64,000 bases of DNA from Desulfovibrio sp. (GCA_017528345.1 JAFXOX010000046.1:124001-188000), one strand, 5' to 3'. Numbered from the stretch's first letter, positions 39,331-49,059 are shown. Numbers and translations are program-made. The notes: a model not told the origin generated them from the sequence alone.

Positions 39331-41805
39331 ATGGGGCGCAGGCCACAAAAGAAAACCCGTTATTGCTTTTCTCGACGTCTTGAGAAAGCTCTTTCGGATA
39401 TTCCCACGTATGGTCTGACGGTCATAGAAGCACCGTCCGGATTTGGTAAAACCACGGCGCTGCGAGAATATTTAACAAGAGAACACAAGCAAGCCGATGT
39501 GCGCTGGTACACATGTTTTGGGGAATCGACGGGTAAGGCCTGGGCTGGCATGTGCGCACTTTTTGCCGGATCAGAAGACAGTATCGAGGATGAGCTCTCT
39601 GAGATCGGCGAGCCTTCACAGGAGAATCTGGCAGGCATTGCCTCTCTGATTTCCGGCTATTCCTGCCCTGAACCCAAGTATCTTGTCATTGACAACTACC
39701 AGCTTTTCAAAAGCCCTGTACGAAAGCGCATGATTCCCGTCTTTTCCTCATGCCGTGATGAAAACCTGCATATCATCGTGGTTACACAACCCCTTAAAGA
39801 TGAGGGACGCGGCCCAACCTTTCACCCCCAGCCTTATCTCAGTATCACAGCACGAGAGCTCTTTTTCGACAATACGTGTATCGCTGAATATTGCCGTCTG
39901 ATGGGCATATCCATCACTCCAGAAAAAATAGCGACTATCCAGCTAGCCGCAAGAGGTTGGGTGGCGGCTGTTCTCCTGCAACTACAGCACTTCCTGCATA
40001 CAGGAAGCTTAGCAGATTTCAGCGATATCCGACCGCTGGTGGAAACGGCCATCTGGAATCGACTTTCGTGCGACGAGCGCAATCTCATGATGGGACTTTC
40101 CCTGCTGGACGCCTTTAATACCCGTCAGGCAGCCATCATGCGTGACGGCCTGGCCTTGCCAGATACTGTCGCAGAGCTCCTTTCTCAAGATTTTTTCATT
40201 CGCCATATGCCAGACAAACAGGCATATGTCATGCACAGCATTCTGCAAGACTACCTGCGCGAACGTTTTGCCATGGAGTCTCCAGACTTCAAGGGTACCA
40301 TGTACCGCAAGGCAGCACTGGCATCCCTAGATACAGGCGATCTCTTTCAGGCAGCACTGTTTTTTATGGAGGTGGGAGATTACAGGGCTATTCTCTCTCT
40401 GCCCATGTCCACGCAATATGTCTATGACAATCAAGAGCGCAACATCACCTCTCTGTTCGAAAAACTGATGGACAGATGCCCGCTTGACATTCTGCTCGAT
40501 TACCCGGTCTTTCTCGTCCTCATGGCCTATAATTTCTTCCGGCGTGGCTCACGCACCTATTTCCTCCGCGCTACCGATGTTTTGCGAAATCTGCTGGAGG
40601 AGAGCAGAGAAGGTCAAGGGCCTGAATGGGAACGGGCTTGCGGCGAATACGCCATGCTCATGTCCTTCACCGAATACAATGATATCGCCAGAATGGGGGC
40701 TTTCCACAGCAGGGCACTGCAACATTTGCAGGCTATTTCAGACAACCCCCGTTCCGAAGTCTTCCGAGGAACCATGCCCTTCGGCACGGCCTCGGTGCTT
40801 TGCCTGTACTGGAACCGCGTAGGCGGCCTCAATCAACTCCTAGACCTCATGGATACCTATCTGCCGGTCTATTCCGATCTAGCTTCCGGGCACGGTGCTG
40901 GAGCAGAGCATATTTTTAGAGCCGAGGCGGCTCTTGCCTGCGGGGATGACCTAACAGCTGAACTCATGGCCCACAAGGCTACATATCGGGGGCGTAATGC
41001 CGGACAATACGGCGTCTGTCTCAGCGCAGATCTTATTCTCGCAGAGATCGCACTTCTGCGCGGCGACATTGAAGGCTATGAAACAGCCCGCGAGAGCCTG
41101 GCCCGCAACGCGCATGAATCAGGACAGCATTCCATACTGCGCCTGGGGGAATTGTGCCAGGCAGAGCTCGACCTCAGCATGGGACGAACCGAAGACATTC
41201 CCGCATGGCTGCGCGACGCCGCCGGCATACAGAGAGTCGTGTATGCCCATAGTATCCCCTATGCCCTGATCTTCCACGAGCACTACCTGCTGCTGGAGGG
41301 ACGGTATACAGAGCTGCAAGGACTTGAAGATCAGATTATGCAGCAGGCAAACACCATGAACTACATCCTTCCCCGCCTCTATTACGCTATTTATTTGGCC
41401 TCGGCTGAAGCGAAGAAAGGATCCATGTCGCAGGCAGTCTCCCATATGGAGGAGGCATTGCGACTTTCCCTTCCAGACAAAATCTATCTGCCCTTCGCCC
41501 GTCTTGCCACAAATATCAAGTCGATTTTGCCCCGCTTGTCACAACCTGTGCCAAAAGAGCTGCTGGACATCTGTTCCCGCCGTGAAAAAGGGGTGTCAGC
41601 TATTCTGAAAAAAGATGCCGAAGAATCATCCCTGTTGACGCCACGGGAGCAAGAAGTTTGCACTCTGGCTCGAAAGCAGCTGTCTGCAAAGGAAATCTCA
41701 GCACGTCTCTGCATCAGTGTGCATACGGTCAACACCATCTTAAAAGCCGTATACCGGAAATATCATGTCAGCGGGAAGGCGGAGTTGAGCCATATCTACT
41801 CTTGA
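39331..41805 (+). CDS. MalT/LuxR-family transcriptional regulator (STAND ATPase)
   Basis: 824 residues. The N-terminal NTPase has Walker A APSGFGKTT (34-42) and VIDNYQLF as a Walker-B-like segment; a helical tetratricopeptide-like middle (about 350-740) follows; the C-terminus holds a LuxR helix-turn-helix with LTPREQEVCTLARKQL, SAKEISARLCISVHTVNTIL and YRKYHV. Such MalT-like proteins are activators switched by a small ligand and ATP. Ligand and targets are unknown. The gene is preceded by a palindrome, and the exported-protein run continues behind it, suggesting but not proving control of that run. Confidence 0.9.
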   Translation: MGRRPQKKTRYCFSRRLEKALSDIPTYGLTVIEAPSGFGKTTALREYLTREHKQADVRWYTCFGESTGKAWAGMCALFAGSEDSIEDELSEIGEPSQENLAGIASLISGYSCPEPKYLVIDNYQLFKSPVRKRMIPVFSSCRDENLHIIVVTQPLKDEGRGPTFHPQPYLSITARELFFDNTCIAEYCRLMGISITPEKIATIQLAARGWVAAVLLQLQHFLHTGSLADFSDIRPLVETAIWNRLSCDERNLMMGLSLLDAFNTRQAAIMRDGLALPDTVAELLSQDFFIRHMPDKQAYVMHSILQDYLRERFAMESPDFKGTMYRKAALASLDTGDLFQAALFFMEVGDYRAILSLPMSTQYVYDNQERNITSLFEKLMDRCPLDILLDYPVFLVLMAYNFFRRGSRTYFLRATDVLRNLLEESREGQGPEWERACGEYAMLMSFTEYNDIARMGAFHSRALQHLQAISDNPRSEVFRGTMPFGTASVLCLYWNRVGGLNQLLDLMDTYLPVYSDLASGHGAGAEHIFRAEAALACGDDLTAELMAHKATYRGRNAGQYGVCLSADLILAEIALLRGDIEGYETARESLARNAHESGQHSILRLGELCQAELDLSMGRTEDIPAWLRDAAGIQRVVYAHSIPYALIFHEHYLLLEGRYTELQGLEDQIMQQANTMNYILPRLYYAIYLASAEAKKGSMSQAVSHMEEALRLSLPDKIYLPFARLATNIKSILPRLSQPVPKELLDICSRREKGVSAILKKDAEESSLLTPREQEVCTLARKQLSAKEISARLCISVHTVNTILKAVYRKYHVSGKAELSHIYS

Positions 41806-41863
41806 TAGCAGGATAAGAAGCCAAAGTTGCCGAATAAGGGAGAAAGCCGTACAAAAAATCTGT

Positions 41864-42094
41864 GTGAAGAGCGTCAGGCTATTATTTTCAACGGTGCTAT
41901 TGGCCTGCATCCCGGCTGCACTCTGTTCGGCGCAGACCTTAGCAGCTAATGCACGACATACTGCCTTTCTGAAGGCTGCCCAGGATTTTGTTGGGCAGCA
42001 CAGATTTCCTGACAGCGAAACCATTGCCAAAGAGGACATCATCAATGACTTCGCCGAAAACAAACTCGCTATGTGTGATGTCAAAAGAGCTTGA
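41864..42094 (+). pseudogene. Truncated duplicate of the next gene (5' fragment)
   Basis: 76 codons from a GTG, with signal peptide and NARHTAFLKAAQDFVGQH then DSETIAKEDIINDFAENKLAMCDV, clearly homologous to the first 70 residues of the gene at 42172 (DARHDAYLKAARAFVLEH, DGETIDKETIIDDFAENKLAICDV). Similarity stops exactly where the full gene continues with NGDGKPELLV; here a stop follows within a few codons. It is most likely a decayed tandem duplicate. Confidence 0.7.
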
Positions 42095-42171
42095 AAGAAA
42101 GTGATGGCAAAGGCTCGGTGCGAGCAACTTTTTTGTCAAAGCCGAAGGACATTTTAGCTGGGAGACATGTT

Positions 42172-42897
42172 ATGTGGAAAAAAGGATGTCTTTTTGCGTT
42201 TTGCCTACTGGCCATAGTCTGCTCAAGCAAAGTCTGGGCGGCAGATGCGCGACATGACGCTTATCTCAAAGCAGCTCGAGCTTTCGTTCTGGAACACAAA
42301 CTTCCAGATGGCGAAACCATTGACAAAGAAACCATCATTGATGACTTCGCTGAAAACAAACTCGCGATTTGTGACGTGAATGGTGACGGCAAACCAGAAC
42401 TACTTGTCCGGTTTACGACCGCCGCAAGAGGTTCACGGCAAGAGTTTATTTGTGGATTTGACGAGAAGACGGGCAAGCTCACTGTCATCTACACAAGCGT
42501 CCCGGAGGCCGAATACTTCAAAAACGGCTGCCTAAAAGAGCCTGCTGCACGCAATAAGGGATTGGCCGGAGAAAAATTCTGGCCCTACAACATGTTAATG
42601 TATAATGCCAAGACGGGAGAATATGAGGAAAAGGGCTTCGTTTTTGCCTGGAGCAAAGAGGAATTTCCGACCAACGATGATGACGTGCCCTTTCCCACAG
42701 GAATCGATGTCACACATGACGGTTTTGTGTACTTCATCGATGATGAAAATTTCAAGGGAGCCAAGGGAACAGAAACACCTGTGGACACGCCAATCTATAA
42801 GGCATGGGTCAAGCATTACACTGGCGGAGAACCGCCTATAAAGGTGACATGGGTCCCTGCAACTGCTGATGGAATCAAGGCTCTAGAAACAAAATAA
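42172..42897 (+). CDS. Exported protein with a calcium-loop-like motif, unknown function
   Basis: 241 residues. The signal peptide MWKKGCLFAFCLLAIVCSSK is cleaved around VWA-ADA. CDVNGDGKPELLVRF near residue 67 resembles FG-GAP/dockerin-type Asp-rich calcium loops. The rest is acidic and rich in Asp/Lys with aromatic residues, ending TWVPATADGIKALETK. Family unknown. The start after GGGAG was chosen because it gives the signal peptide; an upstream frame overlaps the truncated copy. Confidence 0.8.
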   Translation: MWKKGCLFAFCLLAIVCSSKVWAADARHDAYLKAARAFVLEHKLPDGETIDKETIIDDFAENKLAICDVNGDGKPELLVRFTTAARGSRQEFICGFDEKTGKLTVIYTSVPEAEYFKNGCLKEPAARNKGLAGEKFWPYNMLMYNAKTGEYEEKGFVFAWSKEEFPTNDDDVPFPTGIDVTHDGFVYFIDDENFKGAKGTETPVDTPIYKAWVKHYTGGEPPIKVTWVPATADGIKALETK

Positions 42898-42948
42898 GCT
42901 GAAGGCATTTTGTTCCCGACTGTATGATAGGGATGTACCAGTTTGACT

Positions 42949-44865
42949 ATGGTGGAAATAGCATACAAAGCCACGTCACAACTCATTGTCGCATTCATCC
43001 TGCTTGCTGTGCCAGGATGGGCTCATGCCAAGGAGCGCATTAGCGACTTTTCCGTTGAAATCGTCGTACAGGAAGATGCCTCAATGCTCGTGACCGAGTC
43101 CATTACGGTGATAGCCGAGCACGACGCCATCAAGCACGGTATTTTCCGCTCTGTCCCGACACTCGCCTGGCAGGACAAAAGACTTCGCTCCTATGGTCTG
43201 GAGTTGCTTGAAGCGCGTATGGATGGAGATCCCGTGCCCTGCAAGACTGAGCGTGGTGATCTGCTGACGGTCTTCATCCTTGGCGATCCCGACAAGGAAC
43301 TTACCCGGGGTACACATACATTTGTACTCAGCTACCGAACCACGGGCCATGTTCTCCGAGAGGAAAATGGCTATGCTATCCACTATAATGTCACAGGCAA
43401 CCAGTGGAACATTCCCATTGACAAAGTGACTGTCCTCGTCACGCTGCCTAACGGCACAAGGGAAACAAACGCTTCTGCATCTATCCTGCGTGGCACAGAA
43501 CGCATTGCCGGAAATACGGTTATTAAAGGCAATGCCTGTTCCACAACACGTCGCATGGAACCGGGAGAGGCACTGATTATCCATACAGCCTGGCTTGGTA
43601 GCTCCATCAGCATTTCCGAACCAACACTACGAGAGCAACTGAGCGCTAAAAGTTCACGCATCATGACAGCCGTCGGAGTGTTTCCGCTGTGTTGCTTTGT
43701 GCTCTTTTGGTTTTTCTTTCGTCGTACCCCAAAGCGCGACGTCGTGCCCCTGTATTCAGCACCCAAGGACATTTCTCCAGGTCTTGCCGCACACATCTTT
43801 GGCAAAGAGGAAAATGCCACACGCGCTGACCTTTTGTGGACTGCCGTACGAGGCTTCATGCGCATGCAAAGGCAAAACAAGTCATGGGTGTTTCTCCCCT
43901 CCTGGCCAAGGAACCTGCAACAGAACTGGCAAACCGAGATCTGTTTTGGCATCGCCGATCGCCTTTTCTCGGGAAGGTCTGACAACCAAGTTGCTCGCCT
44001 TGGTCGGGACATGCCAAATGACTGGAGCGCTGTGCTCAGTGATAACGGGATGCGCCTCTATCATGCCCTTGGCTGGCTACAGGAACACTACAAAAAACAG
44101 ATGCAGGATTTGTCGCCTACCTCTTGGCTTCTGCCAGCCGCTGGTTTGGCCTTTAATGCTGCCATGCTCTATAGCGCTATGTATTTTGTCGGCTGGACAG
44201 GCATCTATGACGGTATGGATCTTTTTGATGATTTTCTGGACATCGTCTTCTGTTCCTTGATGGCAGTTGTCCCCATGCTTTTGCTGAAAAAGGGTGTGCT
44301 GCAACGTATTGTGCTGTTGTTTTTCGTGGCACTTTGTGCGCTGGCACTTGGGCTTTGGCTGGATTTTGAGCGGCAGTTTTGGCTTCCAGTTTTAAGCTGT
44401 GTCTTTACCCCCCTGTTCTTCTGGCGTTTCTTCCCATCTCGTCTGTCTCCTGAAGGGCTGAAAACTCGCGCTGACGTTGAGGGTTTAGCCATGTACATAA
44501 GCAACATGAAGGATCGGCTATCTCGCAGCAATGCCCCTGAAGACACGGTCGAAAAATATGAGGAGCTACTGCCCTACGCTGTGGCCCTAGGCCTGGCCGA
44601 GACCTGGGAAAAGCGCTTTTCCCCAAAACTTACCGCTGCCAGCTATCGCTCTGAATGGCTAGATGACCATTATCAACCCTTTCAGTGGGAAGAAAATGTC
44701 CCTTTTTCGGAAACGGCAGGAGGCTATACCTCTGCCCTGGCCTCTGCGAGTGTCGTCGCAGCCGCCTACGGTGCTTCGCAAAAAGAAAGCAGCGGGTCAG
44801 AAGCAAACTATGACGGTGACAATGGCGGCGGCAGTTCTGGCGGGGGCGGGGGTGGCGGCTGGTAG
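42949..44865 (+). CDS. DUF2207-family membrane protein
   Basis: About 638 residues. N-terminal signal sequence, then an extracytoplasmic domain of about 230 residues with RISDFSVEIVVQEDASMLVTE and YAIHYNVTGNQWNIPIDKV, both typical of DUF2207. One helix (MTAVGVFPLCCFVLFWFFF) follows, a cytoplasmic segment, and further helices around 400-500. The C-terminus is a Gly/Ser-rich tail ending GGGGGGGW, also common in this family. The function is unknown. A TTG two codons upstream is an alternative start with better spacing to GGGATG. Confidence 0.82.
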   Translation: MVEIAYKATSQLIVAFILLAVPGWAHAKERISDFSVEIVVQEDASMLVTESITVIAEHDAIKHGIFRSVPTLAWQDKRLRSYGLELLEARMDGDPVPCKTERGDLLTVFILGDPDKELTRGTHTFVLSYRTTGHVLREENGYAIHYNVTGNQWNIPIDKVTVLVTLPNGTRETNASASILRGTERIAGNTVIKGNACSTTRRMEPGEALIIHTAWLGSSISISEPTLREQLSAKSSRIMTAVGVFPLCCFVLFWFFFRRTPKRDVVPLYSAPKDISPGLAAHIFGKEENATRADLLWTAVRGFMRMQRQNKSWVFLPSWPRNLQQNWQTEICFGIADRLFSGRSDNQVARLGRDMPNDWSAVLSDNGMRLYHALGWLQEHYKKQMQDLSPTSWLLPAAGLAFNAAMLYSAMYFVGWTGIYDGMDLFDDFLDIVFCSLMAVVPMLLLKKGVLQRIVLLFFVALCALALGLWLDFERQFWLPVLSCVFTPLFFWRFFPSRLSPEGLKTRADVEGLAMYISNMKDRLSRSNAPEDTVEKYEELLPYAVALGLAETWEKRFSPKLTAASYRSEWLDDHYQPFQWEENVPFSETAGGYTSALASASVVAAAYGASQKESSGSEANYDGDNGGGSSGGGGGGGW

Positions 44866-44936
44866 AGGCAGAAGAAGTTGGCAAGAAGGTGCTGTTTTTG
44901 GTCTTTCTCTATAAACTGACACAGGAGGTTTTGCAT

Positions 44937-45377
44937 ATGAAAAAACTGTATTCCTTATTTTTTTCCCTCTTTTTCGTTTGTCTGTTAGCAATAGTTTTTG
45001 ACGTTCCTGCGGCACATTCAGACCCAGTTCTTAGTATCAAAGTCAATAATTATAGTAATAAGACTATCAGCTTTGCCTTTGCTCGCGAAAATGGCTATAA
45101 TACTTCAGACACTACCACAAGAGGATGGTTTAGCGTTCCACCTAGGAAGTCAAAGACAATAAAACCCTTCAAGTATAATCCTAATGATAATTATTATTGG
45201 TATGCAAAAGGTGGTGGTCAGACAATTGCCAGCGGCAATGACTTTAATGGTTGGATTATCTCAAATCAGGCTTTCATATCTCAACGGGGCAGAAAGCTCG
45301 GTGGTGGTTCTCGTGTTGGTTTTAAAGTCCTGAAACAAAGTAGAGGCGCTGCTAACATCAATATAGGCAAGCCCTAG
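44937..45377 (+). CDS. Exported DUF1036-like protein, AT-rich
   Basis: 146 residues with signal peptide MKKLYSLFFSLFFVCLLAIV and a mature part of about 120. VNNYSNKTISFAFARENG and TTRGWFSVPPRKSKTIKPF resemble the DUF1036 fold, but the call is by eye. RBS AGGAGG. Codons are strikingly AT-ending (AAT, TAT, AGT) compared with neighbours, indicating later acquisition. Confidence 0.65.
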   Translation: MKKLYSLFFSLFFVCLLAIVFDVPAAHSDPVLSIKVNNYSNKTISFAFARENGYNTSDTTTRGWFSVPPRKSKTIKPFKYNPNDNYYWYAKGGGQTIASGNDFNGWIISNQAFISQRGRKLGGGSRVGFKVLKQSRGAANINIGKP

Positions 45378-45416
45378 ACCGTTTACCAACCTACTGCGCA
45401 CAGCATCAGAGATACC

Positions 45417-45659
45417 ATGCTGACCTTCTTCCTCGTATCCCTGCTGGGGATAGCTTGTTACATCTACGCTCTGGCGGTGCTGCTGCTGACCAGGCAGGAA
45501 ACGCTCTTGTTCAGCGTTGTACTCTGTGGTTGTCTTGTCTTTGGTCTGACCGCATGGGTCTGCCTGAAGCGCAGACATAAACGAATGTGTGCTTTGCACG
45601 GTCTGATAGCCACTGCTTCCGCGTTGCTGCTCGTCGTGCTTTTGCTGAGTAACCTCTAG
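45417..45659 (+). CDS. Small membrane protein of unknown function
   Basis: 80 residues with two to three hydrophobic segments (LTFFLVSLLGIACYIYALAV, LLFSVVLCGCLVFGLTAWV, LIATASALLLVVLLLS) separated by a basic loop KRRHKRMC. No family recognised. It sits in the exported-protein run on the same strand; the Shine-Dalgarno is weak. Confidence 0.5.
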   Translation: MLTFFLVSLLGIACYIYALAVLLLTRQETLLFSVVLCGCLVFGLTAWVCLKRRHKRMCALHGLIATASALLLVVLLLSNL

Positions 45660-45673
45660 CAGGGAGTACAAGA

Positions 45674-46642
45674 GTGCGCTGCGCAAGTTTCCTTTTGATG
45701 ATTTTGCTATATTCCTCCCCGTTTCCGGCTTTCGCCATGGAAGTGCTCATCACCAATGCCACGCCCTATGAGATCCTCGGCCTTTTTCTGGAAGGGGTCT
45801 CGGACGGTGGTCAGGAGATTTCCTCGTATTCTACGGTGCGCGCCCGACCCGGTGAAAGTTGTGGAGAGAGAAACGGAAATATGGATACGCTGAATGGCCT
45901 GCAAGTGGATTTCGGACTTGGGCGCGTTGTGGTCAAACAATGCGCTCTCAAAGGCAGGCTGGAGCTGACTTTGCGCATGGATGAGCAAGATAAGGCCTTG
46001 CTCTCCACTTCGGATGGCCAGGTGCTACCACTGGTATTCAGTGATCTGCGCTATGGCCAAGAAGACGAAAACGCGCTTGACTTCATGGAACTTGTGCAGA
46101 TGACAAGCCGGGAGGACGTCCTGGGGTTTGGAAAATCTGCCGTTCTTGCATTCAGGGAAATTGGCGATCTTGTCATGCCAGTTCGCCTTGGCGACACCGT
46201 TTGGACGGGTACCGTCAGTTTTGCCTCTGATGCCAGCCTCGCGCGTATTCGCTTGATGACGGACAAATCATCAGAAGAATGGAAGGATATTCTGCCCGAC
46301 TTCCTTGAGGCCTTCGACCTGCGCCCACTTTCGCTTGCCTTGCCTAATGGTGACACTATTCGCTACTGGGACAAAAGCGACGCCAACGCTGCTGATAACG
46401 CAAAAGAAGCACGTGAACAACTTGTCTCGCTCGTGACAGACCAGGCCTTGCTGGAAGAAAACCCTGAAGGGACGTTATGGGCTTTGATGGGAGGGGAAAG
46501 CGCTTTTGCGGCCTGCGGGCAGCCGCAAGGAGAGCTTTCCCCTTCGCTAGGAGCTGTCCTTCAGCTCAGCGCTTCAAATTTGGTAATCCTTGATGTGGAA
46601 AAAAACATTCGTGGTCGTGTCTTGCTTGAACACATGAGGTAG
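45674..46642 (+). CDS. Exported protein of unknown function
   Basis: 322 residues from a GTG preceded by GGGAG. Signal peptide MRCASFLLMILLYSSPFPAFA. The mature part starts MEVLITNATPYEILGLFLEG, then a Cys-containing segment and two long alpha/beta stretches; FRKSAVLAFREIG-like sequence and SSEEWKDILPDFLEAF are helical. No known family. Only 14 bases separate it from the small membrane protein and five from the ankyrin gene, implying one transcript. Confidence 0.75.
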   Translation: MRCASFLLMILLYSSPFPAFAMEVLITNATPYEILGLFLEGVSDGGQEISSYSTVRARPGESCGERNGNMDTLNGLQVDFGLGRVVVKQCALKGRLELTLRMDEQDKALLSTSDGQVLPLVFSDLRYGQEDENALDFMELVQMTSREDVLGFGKSAVLAFREIGDLVMPVRLGDTVWTGTVSFASDASLARIRLMTDKSSEEWKDILPDFLEAFDLRPLSLALPNGDTIRYWDKSDANAADNAKEAREQLVSLVTDQALLEENPEGTLWALMGGESAFAACGQPQGELSPSLGAVLQLSASNLVILDVEKNIRGRVLLEHMR

Positions 46643-46647
46643 CGTCA

Positions 46648-47514
46648 ATGTGCAAATGCCTTCTCGTCTTTGTGGTTTTTTGCTTCAATCTGACGCAGCA
46701 GGCCTTTGCCGCACCGACAAGCGGCAATCCCATTCCTTACGCGGTATTTGCCGAGATTCTTAAAACAGACGATGTTGGTAAACTTGAGGAGCTCATTGCA
46801 CAAGGCTACGACTGCAACAAGCCATTGAAGAAAGGCGATGAAACTGCCCCTGAGGATAAAGATCTCAAAGCCTGGCCTATCACTGAAGCTGCCAGGGCCA
46901 ATAGCTATCCTCTTGTCAAATGCCTCCTTGCACATGATGTCGACGCCAATGCGGAAAATGACGCCCATGTAGCCGTTTCACTGCGGCCTATCACCTATGC
47001 GGCTCACTACTACAACGTCACCATGTTCAAACTGCTTGTGGAAAACGGGGTGCAACTTTCGTGGCCCGATCAATATGCTGATGGTCTCTTTGATGGCTGT
47101 CTGTGTGACATCATCTACAACAAAGACTCAGAACTTCTGAAATTTGCGCTTGAACACGGAGCACATCCCAATGCCAGCAACTGTGGAGGCGATATTTGTA
47201 TGCACCCCATGGCCATGGCTGCTGATCAAAATAATCTCCAGACGTTAAAGCTCCTCGTCAGATACGGTGGCGACGTAAATTATCAGGACCCATATGGAAC
47301 ATCAACATTACTTGTCGCGATAAAAAATGGCAATCTTGAGATTGTACAGTTTATTCTGGCAAATGGTGGTGATCCAAACAAATACGGGAATAACGGCAAA
47401 GGCATTGATACAAAGATGCCTCTGGCATACGCCAAAGAACTTGGCAATAACGCTATTATTGCTGAGCTCTTGAAATACGACGCAAAAGAAGAGCGTGTGG
47501 ATACCAAGCCATAA
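46648..47514 (+). CDS. Exported ankyrin-repeat protein
   Basis: 288 residues with signal peptide MCKCLLVFVVFCFNLTQQAFA. The mature part contains about five ankyrin repeats, recognisable by the helix patterns PITYAAHYYNVTMFKLLVENG, PMAMAADQNNLQTLKLLVRYGG and TLLVAIKNGNLEIVQFILANGG. Ankyrin repeats bind proteins; in the periplasm of other bacteria such proteins can act as immunity or adaptor proteins, which is only a suggestion here. It is tightly packed behind the previous gene. Confidence 0.87.
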   Translation: MCKCLLVFVVFCFNLTQQAFAAPTSGNPIPYAVFAEILKTDDVGKLEELIAQGYDCNKPLKKGDETAPEDKDLKAWPITEAARANSYPLVKCLLAHDVDANAENDAHVAVSLRPITYAAHYYNVTMFKLLVENGVQLSWPDQYADGLFDGCLCDIIYNKDSELLKFALEHGAHPNASNCGGDICMHPMAMAADQNNLQTLKLLVRYGGDVNYQDPYGTSTLLVAIKNGNLEIVQFILANGGDPNKYGNNGKGIDTKMPLAYAKELGNNAIIAELLKYDAKEERVDTKP

Positions 47515-47557
47515 CACATAATTGCCTACAAAAGGATGTCGCAAGGAGTTTTTGGCC

Positions 47558-48307
47558 ATGAAAATTGTGCGCTGCTTTCTGTGTGCAGGGCTGCTGGCTA
47601 GTCTGTTCTGCGCAGGCATAACCTTTGCCAGAGAGGGAGACTATGTTCTGAGGGACGGAAAAGCCTATCGAGTGCAGCAAGGAACAAGTATGCTGCTCGA
47701 AGACTGCGAACCACAGACGGCCAATACGGATAAAGGCCTATGGTCGTGGATTTTGGTGGATCCTGGTCAGACCGAAGCAATGAAGGGATCAGAAGGCGGC
47801 ATCTACTTCTTCTGGGGTGAGGACAAGACAGTGGCTGGTTTTCTCCCCATCAAGGAAGAGGCGTCTTCCTGTAGACTGTACTTTTCCCCCTCCGGCGAAA
47901 AGCTGCTGGTAAATTGGGGTATGGAATACATCCAGCACCTCAGTCTCTATTTCATCGACAGTAAAAAGGGTTTTGTCAAAAAAGCCGCGTTTGAGGTGGC
48001 TGGACCTCCTTTCTGGCTTGATCACCACCGTTTTGTGTTCAATGCCATCAACCCCGGCAAGGGAGCACGCGTCAAAGACAGATTCGATCTGTGGTGGAGT
48101 TCTGTTGTGCTCTATGACACCGTGGAGAATGAAAAAATTGTCCTCAAGGAGGCCACTGCGAACAAGAACTATTCCATCTCCGACTACGACGAAGCAAGCG
48201 ATGAGCTTGAGCTCTGGGAAAGTTCAGTCAAGGACGTGAAAGACTGGGAGGATGAGAACAAGGTCAAAGACATAAAGATCAAACTGCCCATCCCCGCAGC
48301 AGGTTAA
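47558..48307 (+). CDS. Exported protein of unknown function
   Basis: 249 residues with signal peptide MKIVRCFLCAGLLASLFCAG and a mature part that looks beta-propeller-like: repeated short blocks LYFSPSGEKLLVNWG, LSLYFIDSKKGFVKKAAF, PPFWLDHHRFVFNAI and SVVLYDTVENEKIVLKEA. No family recognised. AAGGAG precedes the start. The gene before the 48403 paralogue. Confidence 0.75.
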   Translation: MKIVRCFLCAGLLASLFCAGITFAREGDYVLRDGKAYRVQQGTSMLLEDCEPQTANTDKGLWSWILVDPGQTEAMKGSEGGIYFFWGEDKTVAGFLPIKEEASSCRLYFSPSGEKLLVNWGMEYIQHLSLYFIDSKKGFVKKAAFEVAGPPFWLDHHRFVFNAINPGKGARVKDRFDLWWSSVVLYDTVENEKIVLKEATANKNYSISDYDEASDELELWESSVKDVKDWEDENKVKDIKIKLPIPAAG

Positions 48308-48348
48308 TACAAGGTGAGTAGGTAAAGACATATCCCGTACAAGAAACG

Positions 48349-48368
48349 CCCTGGAAAAATCTCTAGGG
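48349..48368 (+). promoter_or_regulatory. Conserved leader hairpin, copy before the 48403 gene
   Basis: CCCTGG (48349-48354) pairs with CTAGGG (48363-48368, one G-U) around AAAAATCT. It is the counterpart of the hairpin before the 38107 gene; the stem sequences differ but both fold. Confidence 0.45.
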
Positions 48369-48402
48369 TTGCCGTTCCGACAAGACATCAGGAGTCTGCC
48401 GT

Positions 48403-49047
48403 ATGCAAGGCTTTGTAAGGAAAGTGTGGCTGTTTTGCCTGACATTGTTGCTGTGTTCAACTCTGCACATGCCAAATGGCGCTCAGGCGGCCGGTTTTTC
48501 ACAAGCTCAACTCAAACTCATGAGCACATTCGTCAGTAATTTTACTGAGCTGGGCTTCATGAATTTTGACACCAAGAAAGAGGGGACGGACGATGTCCTG
48601 CATCTGGGAAGCGACCCCTCGAATCCGGACCTTATTCGCTTTGGTATTATGCACAACTACGTCAATAACTATAAAAGCCGCATCAAGCCCTGCCCAACCA
48701 AGGGCTGCAAGCACGGCTCTCTGGTCATTGATGGCAAGTACGTGGTAGAGAGTGTCAAAAAGTACTTTGACATCAACTTGAAAAACGCAAGTGTTGAGCA
48801 GTCTGATCCACCATATCATTTTGACGGCAAGCTCTATCACTTTGAGGGCGCAGACGGCGAAGCCGTCTACTATGCCGAAGTGAAGCAAGCAACACAGGAA
48901 GGCGGCGTTATCCGTATGTCAGGTGACATTTATAATGCCGAAGACAAAAATGATCGTCCTTCAACCTTTGTGGCCACCGCAAAGCCCTACAAGTGGAACG
49001 GCAAGAACACCTGGGCAATTCTCTCCCTGCAAACTACACAGCGCTAA
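48403..49047 (+). CDS. Exported protein of unknown family, paralogue B
   Basis: 214 residues with signal peptide MQGFVRKVWLFCLTLLLCST. It aligns end to end with the product of 38107-38751, with about 45 differences and no gaps. KPCPTKGCKHG keeps both Cys, and the C-terminal beta region is nearly unchanged. Selection on the product is suggested because changes cluster in loops. A hairpin with CCGGGCTG and CAGCCCGG follows the stop. Confidence 0.85.
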   Translation: MQGFVRKVWLFCLTLLLCSTLHMPNGAQAAGFSQAQLKLMSTFVSNFTELGFMNFDTKKEGTDDVLHLGSDPSNPDLIRFGIMHNYVNNYKSRIKPCPTKGCKHGSLVIDGKYVVESVKKYFDINLKNASVEQSDPPYHFDGKLYHFEGADGEAVYYAEVKQATQEGGVIRMSGDIYNAEDKNDRPSTFVATAKPYKWNGKNTWAILSLQTTQR

Positions 49048-49059
49048 CGTCGTCTCATG

